NCBI GenBank assembly: GCA_017623215.1
Contig: JAGAPO010000016.1
Location: 1-48,723, forward strand
DNA: 48,723 nucleotides
Direction: 5' to 3'
Source: Lachnospiraceae bacterium
GTDB taxonomy: Bacteria > Bacillota > Clostridia > Lachnospirales > Lachnospiraceae
Shown in pieces: positions 10,664 through 17,853 of this stretch. The number at the start of each line of letters is the position of its first letter. Position 1 is the stretch's first letter. The notes under the pieces are model-generated. The model did no database searches and was not told where the DNA came from. It was given only the letters and a program-made list of their open reading frames with translations. Position numbers and translations under genes: made by a program.

Positions 10664-12370
10664 TCAGTTCACATATTTTAAAATAACATTCCAGATCTCC
10701 GGAGTCTCAAATCCAAGCCTCCACGCAGCGACTCCCGCCACCTGCGCGCTCTGAATTGCCTTCAGCTTCTCTTCGATCGAACGCTCTTCCTCCTGCCACA
10801 TCTTATATACCGCGCCGTCCTTCTCGTATTCGATGTAATACTGGCCGGTCTTGGAATCCCATACCGGCTCCGCACCGTATTTGCTGATGACGCTTTCTGC
10901 GCCTGCCATGGAGAGCGCTTCCGAGCTCAGAGATGTGCTTCCATCGATAGCCGTCTCCCGCCACAGTCTGGTGTAGAACGGAATTGCCATGATGATCTTT
11001 TCGGCAGGGACTTCCTTGGCGGTGTTCGCAAGCGCATCCTCAATATATGTGATGGACGAAACCGATCCGGCATTCTCTGACTTGCTGTGGTGCTCGTCAT
11101 ATCCCATGACTACAACGTAGTCTACGATCTCACCCTGTTCTTTTCTGTCGTAGAACGCGGTGTAGGAAGTCGGGACATAGTTGTCAACGGAAAGTACGAT
11201 TCCGTTCGTGCGGCATTTGACAGAAAGCTCGCGCAGGAACTGAATGTAGTGAGGCCCGGTCTCCACGGTCAGGGATTCAAAGTCGATGTTGATTCCGTTC
11301 AGGCTGTATTTGATTGCGGCCGCCATGATCTCATTAACCAGACGTTCTCTGCTGGAGGTATGGCTTAATACCTCATAGGTATCGACATCGGGGTGGAAGT
11401 TATCAACCAGCGCCCAGACCTCGATTCCTTTTTCTTTCATCTTTGTCACGTATTCCTCGCTTGCGTAGGAGGAAAGAATTCCGTCCTCGCTTGCGATTCG
11501 AAACCATGTCGGTGAAATCGTCGTAACTCCTTTGGTATTCTCAAACAGCGACCAGACATTGCTGTTCGCTTCCTGGTTCGTTACCTGATGCCATACCAGA
11601 TTGATTGTGTAGTCGCGTGTAATGCTTGTGTATTCCGGCGCTTCGTAATCGCTCTTTAGTGTCTCATAATAGGATTCGCTGATGTGCTTGGTCTGGACGT
11701 ATCCGATGATACCGTCCGCTGTCATTACTTTTACAAATCCGTCCTGTTCCCGCTCGGTTGCCGCGTCGACATACAGGAGCTTGTCCCCGGGAGTGAGCGT
11801 CTGCAGAATCGGGTTTTTGATTGAGGGTCCGGTTCGCAGCATGGTCTCTTTTTTGACGTCGGAGTACAGGTAGTCTTCCCAGAGGTATTGTACGGTTATG
11901 CGATCCGGGTTCTCGTAATATTGATAGTCCATGTCGGAGTATTGTGTTACGAAGTCCGCTGCCAGGTAGACGGTATCTCCCTGGGTCTTTACGATCTGGT
12001 ATTCACAGCTCTTTTTGTTCATGTTGACTGTGTATTCCGCTTTGCCTACCTCGACACGGATGATTTCGGTCGGGGTTGTGTAGGTCAGGATGTTCTCGTT
12101 CGCATCCCAGTAGAATCTGTGGTTGAACAGCTCGGTGACCATGTCGTAGCGGAGGTATACTTTGCCGTCAAATTTTTTGGCGGGTTCTTCGCATTGCTGA
12201 TCGTGCAGGAAGATTAGGATGTCGCCTTCGGCTGCTTCGTAGTATTCTTCGAGAGGGATCTCCTCTTTGCTCGGGGTGTATTTTTTTATTAGGATGGCTG
12301 CGGCGGCGATTGCGATTACAAGCAGAATGAGTATGGTGCCGGCAGCGGCCAGTTTGGTTCGTTTTTCCAT
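10664..12370 (-). CDS. Membrane-anchored GH18-family protein with SH3 domain
   Basis: A 568-residue extracellular protein. An N-terminal membrane anchor (about 8-30) is followed by a copper-amine-oxidase-N-like region (about 65-165), a bacterial SH3 domain (about 175-230) and a GH18 barrel (about 250-565). The catalytic motif ends in NIDFE with E365 as the general acid. The architecture resembles spore-germination and cortex proteins of the YaaH/YdhD group that bind or cleave peptidoglycan. The start is the ATG at 12368-12370 behind AGGAGG; an upstream in-frame ATG would add 22 residues without support. It lies upstream of the amidase on the same strand. Confidence 0.87.
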   Translation of the reverse strand: MEKRTKLAAAGTILILLVIAIAAAAILIKKYTPSKEEIPLEEYYEAAEGDILIFLHDQQCEEPAKKFDGKVYLRYDMVTELFNHRFYWDANENILTYTTPTEIIRVEVGKAEYTVNMNKKSCEYQIVKTQGDTVYLAADFVTQYSDMDYQYYENPDRITVQYLWEDYLYSDVKKETMLRTGPSIKNPILQTLTPGDKLLYVDAATEREQDGFVKVMTADGIIGYVQTKHISESYYETLKSDYEAPEYTSITRDYTINLVWHQVTNQEANSNVWSLFENTKGVTTISPTWFRIASEDGILSSYASEEYVTKMKEKGIEVWALVDNFHPDVDTYEVLSHTSSRERLVNEIMAAAIKYSLNGINIDFESLTVETGPHYIQFLRELSVKCRTNGIVLSVDNYVPTSYTAFYDRKEQGEIVDYVVVMGYDEHHSKSENAGSVSSITYIEDALANTAKEVPAEKIIMAIPFYTRLWRETAIDGSTSLSSEALSMAGAESVISKYGAEPVWDSKTGQYYIEYEKDGAVYKMWQEEERSIEEKLKAIQSAQVAGVAAWRLGFETPEIWNVILKYVN

Positions 12371-12447
12371 GGGGTGCCTCCTGAGGGGTGCTTGGGTGAA
12401 TAGGGGATGAACGGGCGCGTTCTTTGCGCCCATCACAAGTTGAGACT

Positions 12448-12617
12448 ATTATACCATGTGCACTTCGTTCCCATGGCATTCGCCGTGGGCGACCCATGGC
12501 CATTCGGCCGGTATAATGTCTGATGACATTATACCATGTGCACTTCGTTCCCATGGCATTCGCCGTGGGCGACCCATGGCCATTCGGCCGGTATAATGTC
12601 TGATGACATTATACCAT
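12448..12617. repeat. 80-bp tandem repeat with 11-bp inverted repeat
   Basis: Two exact 80-base copies (12448-12527 and 12528-12607) and the first ten bases of a third (12608-12617). At the end of each full copy, running into the next, GGTATAATGTC and GACATTATACC form a perfect 11-base inverted repeat around TGAT (12510-12535 and 12590-12615). The interior is GC-rich with two CCATGG palindromes. On the minus strand TGGTATAAT (extended -10) occurs at the end nearest the GH18 gene. The rest of the 12371-12756 gap holds nothing gene-like. Confidence 0.93.
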
Positions 12618-12756
12618 CTCTCTGCCTCGGAGTCACGTGTTATTTCGACTTTTTTTGCGTTTCTTTTGCGTTTTTTGGCGTTGGTGGGGGAGAGCCGAAG
12701 GGTATGAGGGTACTGGCTTCGGGTTTGTGGTTGGTTTTCTCCCCCACTGACTGCCT

Positions 12757-12996
12757 TTATTTTCCTGTTTCCTTTACTTTGTTGAATTCTACCGCTATTA
12801 TTTTTCCATCCTGGTTGCCGGTGTAGTTCTTCATATAGGTGGTGTATCCGGTGTTCTCCAGCACCATGTCGATCTCGATGGGGCTTTCCGCTTCGTCGTA
12901 GTCTTCCCCGTCGATTACAACGTCAATCCCCTGTTCCAGGAATTGCCGGATCTCCTGGAGCAGGGCTTCTCTGTAGTATAAGACCCGCTTTCTCAT
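12757..12996 (-). CDS. Small acidic protein of unknown function
   Basis: A 79-residue, acidic, soluble protein. It begins with a basic stretch (MRKRVLYYREALLQEIRQFL), which looks helical, followed by an acidic segment (DGEDYDEAESPIEIDMVLE). I do not recognise the family. It has a good ribosome binding site (GGGGAGGG before the ATG), which argues that it is a real gene. It lies on the same strand as, and about 385 bases downstream of, the kinase gene. Confidence 0.6.
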   Translation of the reverse strand: MRKRVLYYREALLQEIRQFLEQGIDVVIDGEDYDEAESPIEIDMVLENTGYTTYMKNYTGNQDGKIIAVEFNKVKETGK

Positions 12997-13381
12997 GTGT
13001 TCCCTCCCCGCTGTTTTTCACACTTTGTTCGAATCGGCAGTCCGGTTTTTATTACCGGTGTTCCGATATGGGCTCCGGGCAAAATCAGGTGCACAGCGGC
13101 TTTCTTTGTATGAAAGCCGTTCCTGCCCCTTTCGGGATTGTTCCTGCAGGAATATCGTTCTTTTTTGTTCGGATAAGGAAGGAACATCTGTGATATATCA
13201 TAATTCTTCCTCTTGCCGATTCTGACCGTTCCATTCGTCGCTTCCCTTTTGCGATGATGCTTGCTTCTTCTCCTCAGTAAATACATCCGTTAAAAGGGTC
13301 TGCCTGATGTCGAGACAAAGAGCTAATCTTTGCCGGGCCCTCACGTCGGGCCCGTCCGCCTCCGCGGTCTTCCTGATGCGT
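12997..13381. other. Gap of 385 bases with three hairpins, no convincing gene
   Basis: Reading frames here have no family resemblance and no good ribosome binding site. Three inverted repeats are visible: 13033-13067 (ATCGG/CCGGT with ACCGG/CCGAT), 13097-13119 (CGGCTTTC/GAAAGCCG, perfect eight-base stem), and CGGGCCC/GGGCCCG near 13338-13361 just after the kinase stop. None has a clear T-run, so any terminator role is a guess. Confidence 0.5.
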
Positions 13382-14860
13382 TCAAAAAAGCCTTGCAAAC
13401 CATTCTTCCAGCTCCTTCGTCCCCTCCAGGACGGAGGCCGCAGGGGGCATCTCATGTATGCGCACTCCTTTTTGCTCAAACTTACCCGACCGGATTCCTC
13501 CCGGCGTTCTCACGTAATTCCAGTCCTCAGTCAGGCCCACTCCATCCATCGTCTCAAAATATGCCGTCCAGTCCTGCTCTCTCCATGGCACGCCGCTTCC
13601 TATCACGAGCTTTTCCTGGCAGCGCAGCAGTTCTTTCTTCATCCGTTCTCCGCTGCCCAGATCCAGTATCAGGTAATCATACCCGCGATTATACAGGGAC
13701 AGGGCTCTTTCCTCCGTTATGTTCTTCCAGAAATCCACGCCCCGTATCGTAAAGACCTCTTTCGTATCGGTGTCTTCATCCGTGCCAAAATACCAGTCTT
13801 CCAGCTTCTCAAAGTCCTCTTTTCCGCTCATCTCCAGTATTGCCACCGATACTTTTCTTCCCCATCTTTTTTTCAAAGACAAAGCCAGTCCGATTGCCGT
13901 ACAGGTCGTTCCTGCCATCCGGTGTATTCCATATACGCCGATCCGCCCCTTCTTTGGCTGCCCCTTTCTCCCTCCTTTTATCCCGTCGTCCGTTCCTTCA
14001 GGCATCTTTCCTCGCCTTCCCGAAAAATCCGAATCCCTGGTTATTCGATTATCCGTCCGTGCTCTGCGGCATTTCGCAGCGGCTTCCAGCAAATCTCTTC
14101 TTAATTCCGACACGGCAGCGTAACGACCGGATGGGTCCTGTGCCGTACATGTGTCCAGTATTTTCTCAATTCTGACCTGACCAGTCCGGATATGCCTCCG
14201 TCCCCAATGAACCGGAACCGGCCCATTCGGGTTGGTATTCCGTCCGCAATTCTCTCCGGATCTTTCCAACATCCAGCGTATCAGCATGCCTATGGCGTAG
14301 ATATCCGTCCGTTCGGATACCCGTCCGCCCTCCCGTAATTCGGGCGCCGCATATCCGGGTGTTCCGAATCCATACCGCCGTTCCTTTGCCTCCTCAGCCG
14401 GCACGGCCGTTCCAAAGTCCACAAGAGACAGACAATGTTCGGATACCAGAATGTTCTCAGGCTTTAAATCAAGATAAAGCAATTGGTTCTCTGAAGAATG
14501 CAGATATTGCATTATATCGCAGATTTGTACTGCGAACTCCAAGATAAGTTTTTCTGAAAGCCCTTCGCCGCGCGCGCAAAAGGCTTTAAGAGATTCGCCC
14601 TCCATGTATTGTTCCACAAGAATCAGGTACTCCTCATCCTCCAGAACGTCGTATAACGCCGGAATACACGGATGCTTCAGACATTTTAGAATTCCGGCTT
14701 CCTTTTTCAATTCCCCGTAATAAGGGACCGCCTTCTTCAGGCGCTTCAGAATCCGGTAAGTATGCAGTATAGTATGTTCCGCAAGAAAGACCTCTCCGGT
14801 GCTGTTCCTGCTCAGGGTCCGTAATACTTTGTACTTCTCGTACAGGATTGTATTCTCCAT
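13382..14860 (-). CDS. Serine/threonine kinase fused to a degenerate P-loop ATPase domain
   Basis: A 492-residue soluble protein. A Hanks-type kinase domain spans about 8-260. The ATP-binding Lys is K39 (RILKRL), the catalytic loop is YLDLKPEN (D131, with Tyr-Leu in place of His-Arg), DFG is at 148-150 and the APE motif is in GYAAPE. After a basic linker (265-304), a MinD/CpaE-like P-loop fold (about 306-480) starts with GVYGIHRMAGTTCTA, where the signature lysines are missing. The start is the ATG at 14858-14860 behind AAAGGAAAG; an earlier frame extension of 63 residues has no support. The partners are unknown. Confidence 0.82.
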   Translation of the reverse strand: MENTILYEKYKVLRTLSRNSTGEVFLAEHTILHTYRILKRLKKAVPYYGELKKEAGILKCLKHPCIPALYDVLEDEEYLILVEQYMEGESLKAFCARGEGLSEKLILEFAVQICDIMQYLHSSENQLLYLDLKPENILVSEHCLSLVDFGTAVPAEEAKERRYGFGTPGYAAPELREGGRVSERTDIYAIGMLIRWMLERSGENCGRNTNPNGPVPVHWGRRHIRTGQVRIEKILDTCTAQDPSGRYAAVSELRRDLLEAAAKCRRARTDNRITRDSDFSGRRGKMPEGTDDGIKGGRKGQPKKGRIGVYGIHRMAGTTCTAIGLALSLKKRWGRKVSVAILEMSGKEDFEKLEDWYFGTDEDTDTKEVFTIRGVDFWKNITEERALSLYNRGYDYLILDLGSGERMKKELLRCQEKLVIGSGVPWREQDWTAYFETMDGVGLTEDWNYVRTPGGIRSGKFEQKGVRIHEMPPAASVLEGTKELEEWFARLF

Positions 14861-14920
14861 TCTTTCCTTTCCCTGCCGGTGCCGATTGCTGCATGCCTGC
14901 CGTCCGGATAATCTGTCTTT

Positions 14921-14949
14921 ATTATATCGGTCGAAATCCGGTTTTGCAA
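14921..14949 (-). promoter_or_regulatory. Promoter of the kinase gene
   Basis: Minus-strand TTGCAA (14944-14949) and TATAAT (14921-14926) with a 17-base spacer, about 60 bases before the start codon. Confidence 0.65.
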
Positions 14950-15083
14950 TCCCCAAATCTCGCTCCGGGCATACAATCGAAGCGCGAATTTTTATGGATT
15001 TTCGACAAAAAAATCCTCGATTTTTTTCGTTTTTTCTTTGATTATGCAATTTCGTTTTTATGCATTTTTAACGAATTCTGTGG

Positions 15084-15112
15084 TTGACTTCTCACATATT
15101 TTACTATATACT
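15084..15112 (+). promoter_or_regulatory. Promoter of mecA
   Basis: TTGACT (15084-15089) and TATACT (15107-15112) separated by 17 bases. Each matches five of six consensus bases. Confidence 0.65.
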
Positions 15113-15257
15113 TTGAATACAGACTGATGCCTGCACTTAGCTTAAGCAGCGGCCTGCTTCTTAATATCGCGGACATCTGCTGAGATAACAAGGATTTTTA
15201 ACTGCTAATTTGCGCTTGACAGCCGGGTTACCGACGGCCGGCAGGAATGAGGTTTAT

Positions 15258-16043
15258 ATGAAGATTGAAAAGATTAGCGATACCCAGATTCGCTGTACAT
15301 TAAATAAAGACGACTTAATCGAACGGGAGCTCAAGCTCAGCGAGCTTGCTTACGGCACGGAGAAGGCCAAGGCTTTGTTCCGCGACCTGATACAGCAGGC
15401 TTCCTATGAATGCGGCTTCGACACCGATGATCTTCCGCTTATGATAGAGGCAATTCCGGTATCTCCGGAATGTCTGGTATTAGTTCTGACCAAAGTAGAG
15501 GATCCGGAAGAACTCGATACCCGCTTTTCCAATTTCACTCCTTACGGTGATTCCGATGAGGATTCCGAGTCCGATTCGCCCGCAGGGAATGCGTATGCGG
15601 ATGAGATTCTCAACTGTTTCGATAAGCTGGGACATATGCTGGATACCAATAAGAAAGAGAACTCACAGACCGAGGAAAAGCCTGCGGATAAGAAACGCAA
15701 GAAGCCGCAGGCGCAGAAGGCAGCAAGACCTTCCATTACGATTACGGCCACGCTTGCGAAGGTATACTCCTTCCAGTCACTTTCCGAAGTCTCTGCGCTC
15801 TCGGCTGTAATCGCACCGTTTTATCGCGGCAAGAGCATTCTGTACAAGGATCCGGTTCAGGCCCGTTATTATCTTGTGCTTCACATATCGAATCATACAC
15901 CGGAGGATTTCAATAAGGTCTGCAACATCGCTTCAGAATACGGGACCGCCGAACAGACGAATTACGCGAGTCTTCCCTATTATGAGGAACATTACGAAAC
16001 TGTGATTCGTTCCGGAGCCGTTGAGATTATGAGCAACTTCTAA
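15258..16043 (+). CDS. mecA: Adaptor protein MecA
   Basis: ClpC adaptor that delivers substrates to ClpCP and activates ClpC. It has 262 residues: an N-terminal substrate-binding domain (about 1-90, starting MKIEKISDTQIRCTL), an acidic then basic linker (about 105-165) and the C-terminal ClpC-binding domain (about 170-262) with VYSFQSLSEV and the NYASLPYYEEHYETVI ending. The start is the ATG at 15258, five bases after GAGG; an upstream in-frame ATG at 15210 would add 16 unrelated residues. It is monocistronic, with its own promoter and a strong terminator hairpin. Confidence 0.93.
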   Translation: MKIEKISDTQIRCTLNKDDLIERELKLSELAYGTEKAKALFRDLIQQASYECGFDTDDLPLMIEAIPVSPECLVLVLTKVEDPEELDTRFSNFTPYGDSDEDSESDSPAGNAYADEILNCFDKLGHMLDTNKKENSQTEEKPADKKRKKPQAQKAARPSITITATLAKVYSFQSLSEVSALSAVIAPFYRGKSILYKDPVQARYYLVLHISNHTPEDFNKVCNIASEYGTAEQTNYASLPYYEEHYETVIRSGAVEIMSNF

Positions 16044-16053
16044 TTGGAAATGC

Positions 16054-16089
16054 ATACAGCGGAGCCTCTCTCAGGGAGCTCCGCTGTAT
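16054..16089 (+). terminator. Terminator hairpin after mecA
   Basis: Perfect 12-base stem ATACAGCGGAGC / GCTCCGCTGTAT ten bases after the mecA stop, followed by a T-rich stretch. Confidence 0.75.
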
Positions 16090-16104
16090 CAGTATCTGTT
16101 TATT

Positions 16105-16207
16105 TTACTTCAGAACGCCGTTGATATCGTCTGCAGATCAGCTTACTTCAGAACACTGTTGATATCGTCTGCAGATCAGCTTACTTCAGAACAGCGTTGA
16201 TATCGTC
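16105..16207. repeat. 38-bp tandem repeats copying the 3' end of the DUF1858 gene
   Basis: Units begin at 16105, 16143 and 16181 with period 38. The third is the genuine 3' end of the DUF1858 gene, including its stop codon; the two others lie downstream of it on the minus strand, with a few substitutions. Since 38 is not a multiple of three and each copy keeps the stop, the protein is unchanged. Confidence 0.93.
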
Positions 16208-16378
16208 TACGAGCTTGTCCACATCAAGTCCATGAACCATTGCTGCTTCCTCAAGGGACTCAGCCTGCGCGGACGGGCAGCCAAGGCAATGCATTCCTGC
16301 GTTCAGCAGAACCGGAATAACAGCCTGGTCAACGCGGATAAGCTCTCCAATCGTCATATCCTTTGTAACCTTAGCCAT
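16181..16378 (-). CDS. DUF1858 domain redox-type protein
   Basis: A 65-residue protein of the DUF1858 (hybrid-cluster-associated disulfide) family. The helical start [22 protein letters not shown] is followed by the CxxC in [17 protein letters not shown] at about residues 32-35. Members occur alone or fused to iron-sulfur repair and hybrid cluster proteins, and are thought to have a disulfide redox role. It has an AAAGGAGG ribosome binding site and its own promoter, divergent from a ferredoxin gene. Its 3' end is triplicated (16105-16207). Confidence 0.9.
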   Translation of the reverse strand: MAKVTKDMTIGELIRVDQAVIPVLLNAGMHCLGCPSAQAESLEEAAMVHGLDVDKLVDDINAVLK

Positions 16379-16410
16379 GACAAATACCTCCTTTTATACT
16401 TATGGAATTC

Positions 16411-16439
16411 ACTATACTCCAAATCCTGATATTCGTCAA
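16411..16439 (-). promoter_or_regulatory. Promoter of the DUF1858 gene
   Basis: Minus-strand TTGACG (16434-16439) and TATAGT (16411-16416) with a 17-base spacer. Confidence 0.7.
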
Positions 16440-16485
16440 GGATTTGTTTTTGTTCCCCGAAGTTTCCTCTTCTCTTAAAAAGGAC

Positions 16486-16718
<233 letters not shown>

Positions 16719-16747
16719 TAGATCCAAAGCTCCGCATAGTTTGCGGC

Positions 16748-16793
16748 AAAAGGGAGACCTTATCCGGAGTTCCGGAATAAGAGTCTCCCTTTT
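16748..16793. terminator. Bidirectional terminator between ferredoxin and MerR-type gene
   Basis: AAAAGGGAGAC (16748-16758) pairs with GTCTCCCTTTT (16783-16793), extended inward by imperfect CTTAT/ATAAG and CCGGA/TCCGG pairing. It has A and T runs on both sides, suited to both convergent genes. Confidence 0.8.
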
Positions 16794-16805
16794 CGATTGT
16801 TCTTT

Positions 16806-17705
16806 TCACTTGGCACTGCGCTTTGCAAACAGTCCCTTACGCTTTTTCTTTTCTCTGGCCGCCGCTGTCTGCGCCTTTCCCTGCTGGTATTCCCGAATTG
16901 TCTGGTCCAGCTGCCGATACCGTTCCTCTTCCTTCTCTTCCTGAATGCGCATCAGATAATCCATCTCCTTGATTACCTTCTCCGACACGGATTCGCTGAC
17001 CGCTCTGGTCAGACGCCCGTTATTGCTTACGACTGCATCTGATACGATCCCCCCCATAATTTCTCGGAATTTAAGGAGCTTTTCTTCCTGCGTCAGAGCC
17101 GCATCCGGAATTCCCGTCTGTACGGTCTCCCCTTGGTTCCCCTCTTTTGCGGCCGCGACTTCCGGAAGCGCAGGCGCACAGTGCTCCGAATTCTTCTCCG
17201 CAGATATTTTTTCCGCAGGCTGAACTCTCTTCATGCCCTGGGTTCTTTCTGCGGCCTGAGCTCCTTCTGCGGCCCGGGCGACTTCCGCAGCCCGAGTTTC
17301 TTCCGCGGGCTGTATCCTTTCCGCGGGCTGGGCTCCTTTCGTTCCCTGTGCTCCTTCCGTCGGCATTCCCCCGGTTCCGGACGCGCTTGTGTCCTTCCCG
17401 CCAACCGGTCCGAGTCCCGTCACAAGCTCCAGCTGCTCCCGTAAGCTCAACAGCTTCCCCGGCTCCAGCTGCTCGATTCGTTCAATCTCCGGCAGTATCA
17501 TCTTTATCAGCTTCAGCTGATACCCCTGATCCTTCAAACGCTTTACCGCGCGCATGGTCTCGATATCAACCTCTCTGTAATAGCGGTGTCCCATTTCATT
17601 CCTTGGTATATCCATTTCCAATTCTTCTTCCCAGTATCGTAACACGTGTGATTCCACGTCAATCTGCTTCGCAGCGTCCGAAATCATATAACGGGTCTCG
17701 TCCAT
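16806..17705 (-). CDS. MerR-type DNA-binding protein with low-complexity and coiled-coil regions
   Basis: A 299-residue protein. The N-terminal MerR-type winged helix (about 5-75) shows YMISDAAKQIDVESHVLRYW and GHRYYREVDIETMRAVKRL. A low-complexity Ala/Glu/Gln/Gly linker of degenerate GAQPAER-like units follows (about 110-170), then a C-terminal charged coiled coil (about 205-280) and a basic tail. There is no metal- or drug-binding domain of classical MerR. The layout resembles RacA-like or DUF3967-containing proteins of Bacilli, an inference from architecture only. It has its own promoter with a palindrome next to it. Confidence 0.75.
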   Translation of the reverse strand: MDETRYMISDAAKQIDVESHVLRYWEEELEMDIPRNEMGHRYYREVDIETMRAVKRLKDQGYQLKLIKMILPEIERIEQLEPGKLLSLREQLELVTGLGPVGGKDTSASGTGGMPTEGAQGTKGAQPAERIQPAEETRAAEVARAAEGAQAAERTQGMKRVQPAEKISAEKNSEHCAPALPEVAAAKEGNQGETVQTGIPDAALTQEEKLLKFREIMGGIVSDAVVSNNGRLTRAVSESVSEKVIKEMDYLMRIQEEKEEERYRQLDQTIREYQQGKAQTAAAREKKKRKGLFAKRSAK

Positions 17706-17721
17706 ATCGGCCTCCTTAAAT

Positions 17722-17769
17722 ATGTAAATATTTTACATTTATTATAAAATTTGCGGACGAGCATTGCAA
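17722..17769 (-). promoter_or_regulatory. Promoter of the MerR-type gene with 17-bp palindrome
   Basis: Minus-strand TTGCAA (17764-17769), 17-base spacer, TATAAT (17741-17746). Directly downstream at the expected transcription start is the inverted repeat ATGTAAA-TAT-TTTACAT (17722-17738), a candidate autoregulatory operator. Confidence 0.65.
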
Positions 17770-17811
17770 GTAAGGTAAGAATGGTTCTGAATATTTCGAT
17801 TGACAAAAAAA

Positions 17812-17853
17812 GACAGGGCAGAGCATAAATCACCATGCTCTATCTGCCCTGTC
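17812..17853 (-). terminator. Intrinsic terminator of the gdpP-rplI-dnaB operon
   Basis: On the minus strand GACAGGGCAGATAGAGCAT pairs with ATGCTCTGCCCTGTC around a short loop and is followed by a run of seven T. The stem includes the dnaB stop codon (17840-17842). Confidence 0.88.

Larger units (their letters stand above)
14861..15257. other. Divergent promoter region between kinase and mecA
   Basis: No gene seen. It holds a promoter for each neighbour, an AT-rich imperfect hairpin (14996-15016) followed by T-runs, and a mecA leader of about 140 bases with the small hairpin AAGCAG/CTGCTT. Confidence 0.6.

Noticed and set aside
10664..12436. Upstream start of the GH18 gene at 12436
   Set aside because: The extra 22 residues place a basic, signal-unlike stretch before the membrane anchor, and the strong AGGAGG fits the ATG at 12370 instead.
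12448..12617. CRISPR array
   Set aside because: The 80-base units are directly joined with no spacers, and no cas gene is near.
13198..13479. Minus-strand frame of 93 residues overlapping the kinase 3' end
   Set aside because: It overlaps the conserved kinase frame by about 100 bases, has no ribosome binding site and no recognisable domain.
17722..17738. GlnR/TnrA nitrogen box
   Set aside because: The dyad TGTAAA...TTTACA is two bases shorter than the TnrA/GlnR consensus, and the gene has no link with nitrogen metabolism.
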